Below, in pieces: positions 44,044 through 52,480 of a DNA stretch of 64,000 nt. Below the pieces are notes generated by a model that was not told the DNA's origin, ran no database searches, and was given only the letters and a program-made list of their open reading frames with translations. This DNA comes from Anaerolineales bacterium. GTDB taxonomy: Bacteria > Chloroflexota > Anaerolineae > Anaerolineales > UBA4823. The position numbers and the translations under genes were made by a program. Numbering within the stretch: position 1 is the stretch's first letter; each line of letters begins with the position of its first letter. The DNA lies in contig JAFGQI010000125.1 in assembly GCA_016935755.1 (NCBI GenBank), positions 1 through 64,000 of the forward strand, in the 5' to 3' direction.

Positions 44044-45813
44044 ATGGCAAAAAAAATTCTGCGTATCAATATGAGTGAACTAAAAGCCGCCTACGAGCCT
44101 GTACCTGAAAGGTGGGCACGCTGGGCAGGGCGCGGTTTGACTTCGCATGTCATTTTTGATGAAGTTGACCCTACATGCCACCCGCTTGGGCCGCATAACA
44201 AGCTGGTTATCTCCCCAGGCTGGGTGTCCGGCTCGCCCGCCGCGCCCAGCAGCGGCCGCACCTCTTTCGGCGGTAAAAGCCCGCTGACCGGCGGCATTAA
44301 GGAGTCCAACGCAGGCGGTCTATCCAGCCAGATGATCGCCAAGCTGGGACTGCACGCCATTATCATCGAAGGTCAGCCGCCCAAGGGCAAATGGTACTTG
44401 CTGATCATCACCAAGGATGGCGTCAAGTTCGAAGATGCCTCCCATTTAATGGGGAAGGGCATGTACGAGGTGGATGAGATCCTGTGGCAGAGCCACCCAG
44501 ATACCGCTGTGATTGGCATCGGGCCAGCTGGCGAAATGAAGCTCTCGAATGCAGGCATTTCGATAAACGATCCAGAAAACCGGCCTGGACGCTATGCTGG
44601 TCGTGGCGGCCTGGGCGCAGTCATGGGAGCGCGCGGCATCAAGGCCATCGTTGTCGATGACACCGGCGGCCCAGGCGTTGAAATTGCCAACCAGGAACTG
44701 TTCAAACAGGGCCGCCGCAAGCTCACCGAAGCTATCCAGGAACATGCCCTGACCAAGAAAGGCGGCGGCCTGAATGCCTTTGGCACGGCCATCCTGATCA
44801 ACATTCTGAACGAGGCCGGCGGCCTGCCGACCCGCAACTTCAGCGCCGGGCAGTTCGAGGGTGCAGCCCGCATTTCAGGCGAGGCCATGGCCGAAGTCAT
44901 CGAAGAGCGCTGCAAGGATGGCAAGGGTGAAGGCACCACCGGACATGGCTGCCACCCCGGCTGTATTATCAAGTGCTCAAATATTTACCCCAACGAAGAT
45001 GGCAGCGCACTCGTATCCTGCATCGAATATGAGACCGCCTGGGCTTTGGGCGCCAACTGCGGCGTGGATGATCTGGATTGGATTGCCCGGATGACCCGCG
45101 AATGCAACGACGCTGGTCTGGATACAATCGAAGCCGGGAACGCGTTGGCGGTTGCGATGGAAGGCGGGGTAATCCAATTCGGCGACGGGGCGGCCGCGAT
45201 GAACCTGCTGTCTGAAGTCAGAAAGGGCACACCCCTGGGCCGCATCATCGGGCAAGGCGCTGAAGCTACCGCCAAGGCATTCGGTGTCCATCGCGTACCC
45301 ACCTGCAAAGGCCAGTCTATGCCGGCCTATGAACCGCGCGCAGTCAAAGGGATTGGCGTCACCTACGCCACCTCACCCATGGGAGCTGACCATACTGCCG
45401 GCTACACCATTGCCCCAGAAATTGCAGGCGTCAGCGGTAAACTTGATCCCTTATCGAACGAAGGCAAGGCAGAACTGTCCTTGACCTTCCAGGCAGCCAC
45501 CGCGTTCATCGATAGCACCGGCTACTGCCTGTTCATCGCCTTCCCAATCCTCGATATTGCCAAGGGATGGGAGGGAATGGCGGAATCAGTTGCGGGTGTG
45601 ACAGGCATGAATATCACTGGCGCAGATGTGATCCCGTTGGGCAAGGAAATCCTCAAGATCGAACGCTTGTTCAACGAGCGCGCCGGCTTCACCACCGCGA
45701 ACGACCGCCCGCCAGAGTTCATGCGCTACGAGCAGCTGCCGCCTCATAACGAGGTCTGGACCATCACGGACGAGCAGCTTGACTCGGTGTTTGCCTGGGT
45801 ACACGAAGGCTAA
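44044..45813 (+). CDS. Aldehyde:ferredoxin oxidoreductase family tungsten/molybdenum enzyme
   Basis: 589 aa, ATG at 44044 after GAAGGAGAAAAAG. The N-terminal AOR domain (about 1-205) includes LRINMSELKAAYEPVPERW, SPLTGGIKESNAGGLSSQM, VIGIGPAGEMKLSNAGISIN and PGRYAGRGGLGAVMGARGIK, which bind the bis-pterin cofactor. The cluster motif reads GCHPGCIIKC (Cys-X3-Cys-X3-Cys) near residue 305, with a distal Cys in DSTGYCLF near 496. Characterised AORs have Cys-X2-Cys-X3-Cys, so the first spacing is one residue longer. NDAGLDTIEAG is the second cofactor motif. The family oxidises aldehydes to acids with ferredoxin as acceptor, or runs in reverse; the exact substrate is open. A MoaD-like gene precedes it. 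Confidence 0.93.
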   Translation: MAKKILRINMSELKAAYEPVPERWARWAGRGLTSHVIFDEVDPTCHPLGPHNKLVISPGWVSGSPAAPSSGRTSFGGKSPLTGGIKESNAGGLSSQMIAKLGLHAIIIEGQPPKGKWYLLIITKDGVKFEDASHLMGKGMYEVDEILWQSHPDTAVIGIGPAGEMKLSNAGISINDPENRPGRYAGRGGLGAVMGARGIKAIVVDDTGGPGVEIANQELFKQGRRKLTEAIQEHALTKKGGGLNAFGTAILINILNEAGGLPTRNFSAGQFEGAARISGEAMAEVIEERCKDGKGEGTTGHGCHPGCIIKCSNIYPNEDGSALVSCIEYETAWALGANCGVDDLDWIARMTRECNDAGLDTIEAGNALAVAMEGGVIQFGDGAAAMNLLSEVRKGTPLGRIIGQGAEATAKAFGVHRVPTCKGQSMPAYEPRAVKGIGVTYATSPMGADHTAGYTIAPEIAGVSGKLDPLSNEGKAELSLTFQAATAFIDSTGYCLFIAFPILDIAKGWEGMAESVAGVTGMNITGADVIPLGKEILKIERLFNERAGFTTANDRPPEFMRYEQLPPHNEVWTITDEQLDSVFAWVHEG

Positions 45814-45871
45814 GCTCAGGCGCAGGTGCTAATAAGCACCTCTCCTGGCTGGCTTATCCCTTAAATTTGAC

Positions 45872-45963
45872 CCCGGGTGTAGTTACAGCCCCGCGCGCAC
45901 TTTGCCAACTGGCAGCGTCTCGTGGAACGGCTGAAGTAGAACACTGCACCCGGGAAGTTTTTT
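45872..45963 (+). ncRNA. Branched structured RNA or terminator between AOR and the next gene
   Basis: An outer 12-bp stem (45872-45883 with 45943-45954, one G-U pair) encloses CAGCC/GGCTG (45886-45890 with 45929-45933), CCGCG/CGTGG (near 45890-45895 with 45920-45925) and a GCC-AACT-GGC hairpin (45904-45913). Six T follow at 45958-45963. It could be an elaborate terminator for the oxidoreductase gene or a leader control element for the gene at 45989. I cannot match it to a known riboswitch class, including the Moco motif, by eye. Confidence 0.5.
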
Positions 45964-45988
45964 AAGTACTGATGCAGGTGGATCTTTT

Positions 45989-46780
45989 ATGGCTGTTTTT
46001 CAACATATTCTTTGGGGTTACGGGTTAAGTTATCCAGATCACTGGGCTCACCGCACTCTGGGCGCTCTGGAAGGATTCGCAGAAACTGCCGAAGCATTCG
46101 ACCCGGATTACAGCGGCCCACACTCAGGCCAGATTTTGGTGCGCGGGGAGTGGAACTGCCTTCGCCAACCCATTGAACCCATCTGGAACCGCCACATCGG
46201 CATGCTGGCAGGTTGGGTGGGCGCGAAAAAATTAGGCTCGGCCCCCTGGCGCATGGGGGGAGCAGTTGGCCTGGAAGCCGAGATTGTCTTACCCCAAAAG
46301 GATAACCGCCGTCTATGGACAGGGATCTTGGAGCATGAATTCACCGTGCTGCACTTTGTAGTGCTGCACATCCGAGAAGAACGCGCTGAATTCGAGCCGC
46401 AAGCCACCCAAATTATCTCCAGCCTGCGTTTTCTCCCCAATGTGAGCGGTGTGCTGGTCACCGACGAAGGTCTACCTCTCCCACCAGGGTATATCCCGGC
46501 AAACCCCCAGGATATCGTCGATAGCATAACCAACCCGGATCAATGGCTGGCTTATGATGGCCAGAGCAGCGCAGGCGCTTTACAGGCTTTCTACTGGCGC
46601 GAAGCCCCCCATTATGGCTGGCAGATCACAGAATATGTGCCCTTCCCCAGCCCGGCAGAACTTGGCTTTGCCCGCTTCAGCATGGCAAAAGGCAATCGAA
46701 CCCTGACCCTCGGCATCATGCCTTATCAAGATCAAGATACCAAAGAAACCCTTGCCCGGTTGGTGTTCAAGATGGGCTGA
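45989..46780 (+). CDS. Hypothetical soluble protein with two similar halves
   Basis: 263 aa. The family is not recognised. There is no signal peptide or membrane helix. The first half (LWGYGLSYPDHWAHRTLG, GMLAGWVGAKKLGSAPWRMG) ends in FEPQATQIISSLRFLPNVS. The second half (SITNPDQWLAYDGQSSAG, LGFARFSMAKGNRTLTLGI) has a loosely comparable order of a Trp-rich start and a beta-rich end. The first half resembles PsbP/DUF1795-like sequences that begin with a Tyr-Pro-X-X-Trp motif (YPDHW). It lies between the tungsten oxidoreductase and moaD genes, so a link with that enzyme is possible but unproven. Confidence 0.6.
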   Translation: MAVFQHILWGYGLSYPDHWAHRTLGALEGFAETAEAFDPDYSGPHSGQILVRGEWNCLRQPIEPIWNRHIGMLAGWVGAKKLGSAPWRMGGAVGLEAEIVLPQKDNRRLWTGILEHEFTVLHFVVLHIREERAEFEPQATQIISSLRFLPNVSGVLVTDEGLPLPPGYIPANPQDIVDSITNPDQWLAYDGQSSAGALQAFYWREAPHYGWQITEYVPFPSPAELGFARFSMAKGNRTLTLGIMPYQDQDTKETLARLVFKMG

Positions 46781-46820
46781 TACGAACTCCCATTTTCCCA
46801 ATCTAATGTAAGCTGCCCGG

Positions 46821-47099
46821 CTAACCGCCCCCCACTGCCGGGAAAACCCCGATTGTATCATCGGGAGAAATGACTGAATCCAGGCCATTTTCCAGGAAAG
46901 GCGCGTCGCGCCCGCTCACAAAGATGTGCACATGAGAATACAAATGACCGCTTTCATCCAGCAGTTCGCCGCGCAGATCGGGGTACAGGCGTAGGATTTC
47001 CGCCAATAAATGCCTTACGGTGGACCCGGTTGGTAATGGGATATCTACCATCTTTGCACCCACAACCTGACGCAAGGTAGCATAGAAGTTCACGTGCAT
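46821..47099 (-). CDS. moaD: MoaD/ThiS family sulphur carrier
   Basis: 92 aa, starting at an ATG with AGGAG on the minus strand nearby. The beta-grasp fold runs VNFYATLRQVVGAKMVDIPL, then STVRHLLAEILRLYPDLR and HVHIFVSGRD. The protein ends VFPAVGGG, supplying the C-terminal Gly-Gly for adenylation and thiocarboxylate formation in molybdopterin synthesis. It complements the longer MoaD-like protein at 43634, which lacks that tail. No moaE or moeB gene is visible in the window. Confidence 0.88.
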   Translation of the reverse strand: MHVNFYATLRQVVGAKMVDIPLPTGSTVRHLLAEILRLYPDLRGELLDESGHLYSHVHIFVSGRDAPFLENGLDSVISPDDTIGVFPAVGGG

Positions 47100-47270
47100 A
47101 ATTTTCTCCTGAAGGCAGGTTCAAATACCCATTTTCACAATTTGCAGATAAATTAAATTATATCAGGCAATATTTCGGCTTATAATGAGTGTTAGTGCTC
47201 TGCAATTCATTTTGCGCTTTTGAGTGATTCGTTTTTCTTTTAGAGCTTGTTCCACCAGGCAGGTGCTGTC

Positions 47271-50200
47271 ATGCAATCCGAAGACCAGGCTGCCCATAAC
47301 CACGAAAACCCTGCTGACCCTTCCTCGTCTCAAGGAGCAGCTGGATCGCCGCGGACTTCCCAGGGCGGAGGGATTACAGAAAGCGAAGAGATATTCCGCG
47401 CCATCTTCGATGCATCTCAAGAAGCCATTTTCCTGGAGACCCTGGAGGGGCAAATCCTGGACTGCAACATAGTGGCTTGCAAGATGTACGGGTACAGCAA
47501 GGAAGAGATGCTGACCCTGAGCGTGATTGATCTGGTCCCAAACCAGATAGCCAAGACAATCCCCACAATTATCGCACAAGAATTAGAGACTGGCAGCTAC
47601 TCCGTCGAGGCCACGAATCGGCGGAAAGATGGCACACTATTTCCGGTAGAAGTGAAAACCCGAATGATTGCTCTCGGCGAACGCAAGCTGGTAGCCGTCT
47701 ATATACGCGACATCTCCAGACGGATCAAGGCCAGAAAGGATCTACATGAAATGGCAGAGGCGCTGCAGCACCGGGCGGAAGAAATGGCTGCGGTCCATGC
47801 TGTTTCTCTGAACCTGACTGACTCACAGCCGCTGCCTGACCTTCTGGAGATCATTGTAGAGCAGGCGGTCAATCTGCTCAAGGGATCTGGTGGGGGGTTC
47901 TATTTATGCGATCCCATTCTACAAGAAGTGCGCTGTGTGGTTAGCTACCGCACTCAGGGCGATTTTACTGGCGTTGTTATGAAATACGGTGAAGGAGTCG
48001 CCGGGAAAGTTGCTCAAACTGGGCAGCCTCTGGTAATCGAAGACTATCGCACCTGGTCCGGGCGTGCTTTAGTGTATGAAGAAGGAAAACCCTTCCGGGC
48101 AGTAATCAGTGTACCGGTCACCTGGCGCGGTCAGGTGACCGGCGTCCTGCATGTTTTGGACGACAGCGAAGGGCGGCTTTTTACTGCGCAAGACCTGGAA
48201 ATCTTATCCTTATTTGCCAACCAATCCGCCATTGCAATCGAAAACTCGCGTCTATTGGAAATCGAGCGCCGGCGCCGCCTTGAAGCGGAAACCCTGCACC
48301 AGGCAACGATCTCATTGTCCTCGACATTGGATCTGTCGAATGTTCTGGATAAAATACTGACCTCTTTGAAACTGGTTGTAAATTACGATAGCGCGACCGT
48401 ATTTTTACTAGAGAAAGGTTTCCTGCGCGCCAAGGCAAGCAGAGGGCTGCCAGATCCAGATTCTGTGCTTGGTATTGATATGCCCGCCAATGACGCTTTA
48501 TTTGTAAGAATTCAGCAAACCAGGCAGCCGCTTATTCTAGATAATGTTCAGAATAATCCTGATTTTCATGGTTGGGGAGGCACCCAACAAATTCATAGCT
48601 GGATGGGTATCCCGATGATCGTACAAAACGAAGTCACCGGGTATTTGACTTGTGATCACCACCTTCCAGCTGTCTACAGTTCGCGCGACATCATGCTGGC
48701 CCAGGCTTTTGCCAACCAGGCAGCCACGGCGATCGAAAATGCCCGCCTGTTCGAAACCGAACGCGCCCAATTATTGCTCGCCCAGACATTACAGGAGGTT
48801 GGCGCTCTGCTGACTTCGCAATCTGGTCTGAGCGAGGTGCTGGAAAACCTGTTGGAATTGCTCAGCCATGTCATCGAATACGACTCCGCCTCCATCCATC
48901 TCCTGGATTCAAGCGGCAAACTCTATCTGGCAGCCGGGCGCGGCTTTGAGGATCAAGAGAAGGCCCGTCAGATTGTTCAAGATTTGAGCTCCTCTATGCT
49001 GCACAGTAAGTGGGTGGACCCCAAGTTAATCGTGATTCCAGATACATATACTGATAAGCGTTGGGAAATCTATCCTGATACAAATTATATTCGCTCCTGG
49101 ATCGGAGCTCCTTTAATGGTCAAGGGAAGGTTCATCGGCAGTCTGAACATCGACAGCCGGACTGCATATACCTATAACGCCGCAATCGGCGAAACCGCAA
49201 TGGCGTTTGCGCATCAGGCCGCCTTGGCCATAGAAAATGCTCGCTTGATAGAAGGAGAGAGAAAACAAATCGTTGAGTTGGAAGCCTTGCGCCAGGCCAG
49301 CATCGGTTTGACCTCCAGCCTTGAACTGCGCCCTGTTCTACATGCCATCCTGCGCAGCGCGTTAGATCTACTACCCGAAGCCGGCAATGCTCATATCTTT
49401 TTATATAATGACACCGCCGGTGAGCGCTTGACCTTCGGGGCAGCGCTCTGGTCAGATGGGCCTCGAGACACCCCCTGGAGCATTCCCAGATCAGATGGGC
49501 TTACATATTCTGTCGCGCGAAGCGGCCTCCCCATCATAGTCCCGGATATGCGCCATCACCCCATGTTTTCCGGCACACCCGAATCCTGGGTGGGGGCGAT
49601 CGTGGGCTTGCCGCTCAAAATCAGCTCACGCGTCATCGGGGTCATGAATGTCTCTTTCCAACAACCGCGCCAGATTCCGGAGGCAGATCTGCGCGTTCTG
49701 CAGCTATTAGGCGATCAGGCTGCTATAGCCATCCAGAACGCAAGCCTGTTCGAGCAGGCTGCCATGGAACGACGACATCTGAGATTGCTCTCCGACATCA
49801 ACCGGGAGGTATCCAGCAGCCTGAACCCGGATGAAATCCTCACCCGCACAATTGAACTGACCTGCCAGGTTTTAGGTACTGTGGTTGGCGAGGCTTTTTC
49901 ATATATCCCCGAAGAAAATCGTTTGAGCTTGAGGGCTTTCTTTGGACGCCGGATTGATTCACTGAGGGAGTTGGATATAAAAATGAACTTGCGCCTCGAT
50001 CATGGTCTGGCTGGCTGGGTAGCGGCACATCGCCAAGCTGTCCACCTGCCTGAAGTCGAAGCAGACCCTCGCTGGATGTTCATTCCCAAGGTGGATGACG
50101 ATGTGCACTCCGCGATCAGCGCTCCTATTCTGGCTGGCGATAAACTGCTGGGGGTTCTGACAGTCATGCACCGGGAAGCGGTCGGATTCACTGAGGAACA

Positions 50201-52292
50201 TCTGAATCTATTGAAATCTATCTGCCAGGAAGTTAGCCTGGCTTTAGAAAAAGCCAATCTGTACGAGCAAGTGCGCGATCATGCCAAAAGCCTGGAAAGC
50301 ACCGTAGCCCAACGGACTGCCGAACTTACCGAGCTATATCAATTGAGCCAGGAGATCGGCTATCCTCTCTCATTTGAGGAGCTGCTTAATCTCCTTCTGC
50401 AGCACCTGCAAAAAGCGGTTGGCTCCGAAGTTGTAGTTGGCTGCCTATCTCTGGATGGCTGCAACTCGATCAATGTGATCATCGACCGCCCTGCTGCAAA
50501 TACCCTGGTGAGAGAGCTCTATTCGCTCTGCGCAGAGACTTTATTCAGTGATCGAAAAGCGTTATCCATCGAATCAATGCCTGTCAAGCTGCTCCCTTCG
50601 GAAGGCTACAATACGCAACTGCGTTCAATCGACCATCTGGAAGCCTTTATCCAGGCTCCCATTCTCATCGGTCAAGAACTGGTCGGTTTTCTCGCCATCG
50701 GCTCAGATCAGCCAGGGGTCTTCGGTCCCACCCATGAACGCTTGCTAAATACCTTTGCCAACCAGGCTGCCTCTGCAATACAACGCCTCTCCATCATGCT
50801 GACCGCTCAGCAACGCCAGCTAGAGAGCCTGGTACAACATTTGCCAGTCGGCGTGCTCTTGTTGGACTCGGAGTTTCGTCTGCTGTTAGCCAATCCAATC
50901 GGTCGCGAATTATATTTGCTGCTGAACCCAGAGACGAGCATCGATATGGGCGTACTGCAACATTTAGGCCCCTTCTCTCTGGAAGAACTGATCAGCCGAC
51001 AAGGCAGTCTTCCAACCCAGGTGACCCTGGGAGGTCCCCCTCAACGCATTATTGCGATCCAGATTCGTTCTACCAGTGGAGCCAAAGAAACCGCCCAACC
51101 ACAATGGGTGGTCATGCTCAGCGACATTACCCAGGAGCGTGAAGATCTGGCTCGCATCCAGATCCAGGATCGCTTAGCCACAGTGGGGCAACTGGCAGCC
51201 GGTATAGCCCACGATTTCAATAACATCATGGCAGCAATCCTGGTATATACAGACTTGCTGCAGTATGACCAGGGGCTTTCTCAGCCAGGTCAGGAAAAAT
51301 TAGCCATTATCCACCATCAAATCCAGCGCGCCTCCAGCCTGATCCGGCAGATCCTGGACTTTAGCCGAAAATCTGTGATGGAACAGAACGCCCTGGATCT
51401 ACTGCCCCTGATGAAGGAATTGGATAAGATGCTGGCTCGCGTGCTCCCAGAGACCATCCAGTTGAATTTTAAATACGAACCTGGGGCTTACTGGGTGAAA
51501 GGCGATCCCACGCGCCTGCAACAGATATTCATCAACCTGGCGCTCAACGCGCGGGATGCAATGCCTGCAGGTGGAATTCTCCGCTTTGAATTGGCAACGT
51601 ACCGCCTTGAAAATGGTAAACCACCTCCCCTGCCAGACATGCCGGCTGGAGATTGGGTGAGAATTAGAATCCAGGACACCGGGAGCGGCATTTCCGCGGA
51701 GGTCAGCGAACATCTCTATGAGCCTTTCTTTACGACAAAACCGGTCGGCCAGGGCACAGGATTGGGATTGGCGCAGGTTTATGGCATTGTAAAAAATCAC
51801 GATGGCTTTATTGGTGTAGAAAGCCAGGTAAACCAGGGGACAACTTTCACCATCTACCTGCCTGCTTTACCAGAGGCGCACTATGATGAGACCCATGCCG
51901 AATCATTGCCCCGGCTGAGCTCTGAAGGCCTGGTGGTGCTGATCGTGGAAGATGATGCCTCCACTCTGCAAGCTCTGCGCACATTTCTGGAATTTCGAGG
52001 CTGCACGGTATTAACCGCCTCAAACGGGGTTGAAGCCCTGCGGAAATATGATCGGTCGGCTGAGTCAATCTCTCTGGTCATCAGCGATATGGTCATGCCT
52101 GAAATGGGTGGGGTTGAGCTGTTTGAATTGCTGCGCGCTAAACAGCCCGACTTAAAAATCCTGCTCATTACGGGCCATCCACTTGATGAGAAAAATCAAG
52201 ATTTTCTGGAGACAGGCAATGTTCGTTGGCTGCAAAAGCCCTTCTCGATCCACGATCTAAGCCAGGCGATCAACCTGCTTTTAGAAAATTAG
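47271..52292 (+). CDS. Hybrid histidine kinase with PAS, about six GAF domains and a receiver
   Basis: 1673 aa from the ATG at 47271 (a TTG eight codons upstream is less likely). An N-terminal PAS domain (about 40-165: IFRAIFDASQEAIFLETLEG) precedes about six GAF domains between about 190 and 1190, each with the LLxLFANQAAxAIxNARLxE type ending. A second PAS-like segment (about 1195-1300: LVQHLPVGVLLLDSEFRLLL) follows. The kinase core has AAGIAHDFNNIMAAILVYTD with the phospho-accepting His, an N-box NLALNARDAM, GSGISAEV, and GTGLGLAQVYGIV. A C-terminal receiver carries VVLIVEDDAS, the acceptor Asp in VISDMVMPEMGG and the Lys in LQKPFS. There are no membrane helices, so it senses intracellular or diffusible signals. 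The partner regulator is not identified. Confidence 0.93.
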   Translation: MQSEDQAAHNHENPADPSSSQGAAGSPRTSQGGGITESEEIFRAIFDASQEAIFLETLEGQILDCNIVACKMYGYSKEEMLTLSVIDLVPNQIAKTIPTIIAQELETGSYSVEATNRRKDGTLFPVEVKTRMIALGERKLVAVYIRDISRRIKARKDLHEMAEALQHRAEEMAAVHAVSLNLTDSQPLPDLLEIIVEQAVNLLKGSGGGFYLCDPILQEVRCVVSYRTQGDFTGVVMKYGEGVAGKVAQTGQPLVIEDYRTWSGRALVYEEGKPFRAVISVPVTWRGQVTGVLHVLDDSEGRLFTAQDLEILSLFANQSAIAIENSRLLEIERRRRLEAETLHQATISLSSTLDLSNVLDKILTSLKLVVNYDSATVFLLEKGFLRAKASRGLPDPDSVLGIDMPANDALFVRIQQTRQPLILDNVQNNPDFHGWGGTQQIHSWMGIPMIVQNEVTGYLTCDHHLPAVYSSRDIMLAQAFANQAATAIENARLFETERAQLLLAQTLQEVGALLTSQSGLSEVLENLLELLSHVIEYDSASIHLLDSSGKLYLAAGRGFEDQEKARQIVQDLSSSMLHSKWVDPKLIVIPDTYTDKRWEIYPDTNYIRSWIGAPLMVKGRFIGSLNIDSRTAYTYNAAIGETAMAFAHQAALAIENARLIEGERKQIVELEALRQASIGLTSSLELRPVLHAILRSALDLLPEAGNAHIFLYNDTAGERLTFGAALWSDGPRDTPWSIPRSDGLTYSVARSGLPIIVPDMRHHPMFSGTPESWVGAIVGLPLKISSRVIGVMNVSFQQPRQIPEADLRVLQLLGDQAAIAIQNASLFEQAAMERRHLRLLSDINREVSSSLNPDEILTRTIELTCQVLGTVVGEAFSYIPEENRLSLRAFFGRRIDSLRELDIKMNLRLDHGLAGWVAAHRQAVHLPEVEADPRWMFIPKVDDDVHSAISAPILAGDKLLGVLTVMHREAVGFTEEHLNLLKSICQEVSLALEKANLYEQVRDHAKSLESTVAQRTAELTELYQLSQEIGYPLSFEELLNLLLQHLQKAVGSEVVVGCLSLDGCNSINVIIDRPAANTLVRELYSLCAETLFSDRKALSIESMPVKLLPSEGYNTQLRSIDHLEAFIQAPILIGQELVGFLAIGSDQPGVFGPTHERLLNTFANQAASAIQRLSIMLTAQQRQLESLVQHLPVGVLLLDSEFRLLLANPIGRELYLLLNPETSIDMGVLQHLGPFSLEELISRQGSLPTQVTLGGPPQRIIAIQIRSTSGAKETAQPQWVVMLSDITQEREDLARIQIQDRLATVGQLAAGIAHDFNNIMAAILVYTDLLQYDQGLSQPGQEKLAIIHHQIQRASSLIRQILDFSRKSVMEQNALDLLPLMKELDKMLARVLPETIQLNFKYEPGAYWVKGDPTRLQQIFINLALNARDAMPAGGILRFELATYRLENGKPPPLPDMPAGDWVRIRIQDTGSGISAEVSEHLYEPFFTTKPVGQGTGLGLAQVYGIVKNHDGFIGVESQVNQGTTFTIYLPALPEAHYDETHAESLPRLSSEGLVVLIVEDDASTLQALRTFLEFRGCTVLTASNGVEALRKYDRSAESISLVISDMVMPEMGGVELFELLRAKQPDLKILLITGHPLDEKNQDFLETGNVRWLQKPFSIHDLSQAINLLLEN

Positions 52293-52340
52293 CCCTGCGC
52301 AAACCCACACCAATCCCAGATCCTTCGGCTTTTTAGTTGA

Positions 52341-52460
52341 TTAATTCATCAGGGCTAATATCATTGCTAATATGACAATGATGCCGATTGCACCCCAGAT
52401 AACTTGTTGAATACGCAGATTGCGTACTTCGCGCTTTGTAGGGGTTCGTTTTTTGGCCAT
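52341..52460 (-). CDS. Small single-span membrane protein (39 aa)
   Basis: The ATG at 52460 has a strong AAGGAG site 9-14 nt upstream on the minus strand, and the stop is at 52341. The product starts MAKKRTPTKREVRNLRIQQV, a basic amphipathic N-terminus, and continues as one hydrophobic helix (IWGAIGIIVILAMILALM). It begins 20 nt after the uvrC stop, so it is probably in the uvrC transcript. I do not recognise the family. The start, Shine-Dalgarno sequence and composition support a real gene. Confidence 0.72.
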   Translation of the reverse strand: MAKKRTPTKREVRNLRIQQVIWGAIGIIVILAMILALMN

Positions 52461-52480
52461 CCGATTTGTCTCCTTCCCAG

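Noticed and set aside
47115-47135. tRNA T-loop-like GGTTCAAAT
   Set aside because: No acceptor stem, anticodon stem or D-loop can be built around it.
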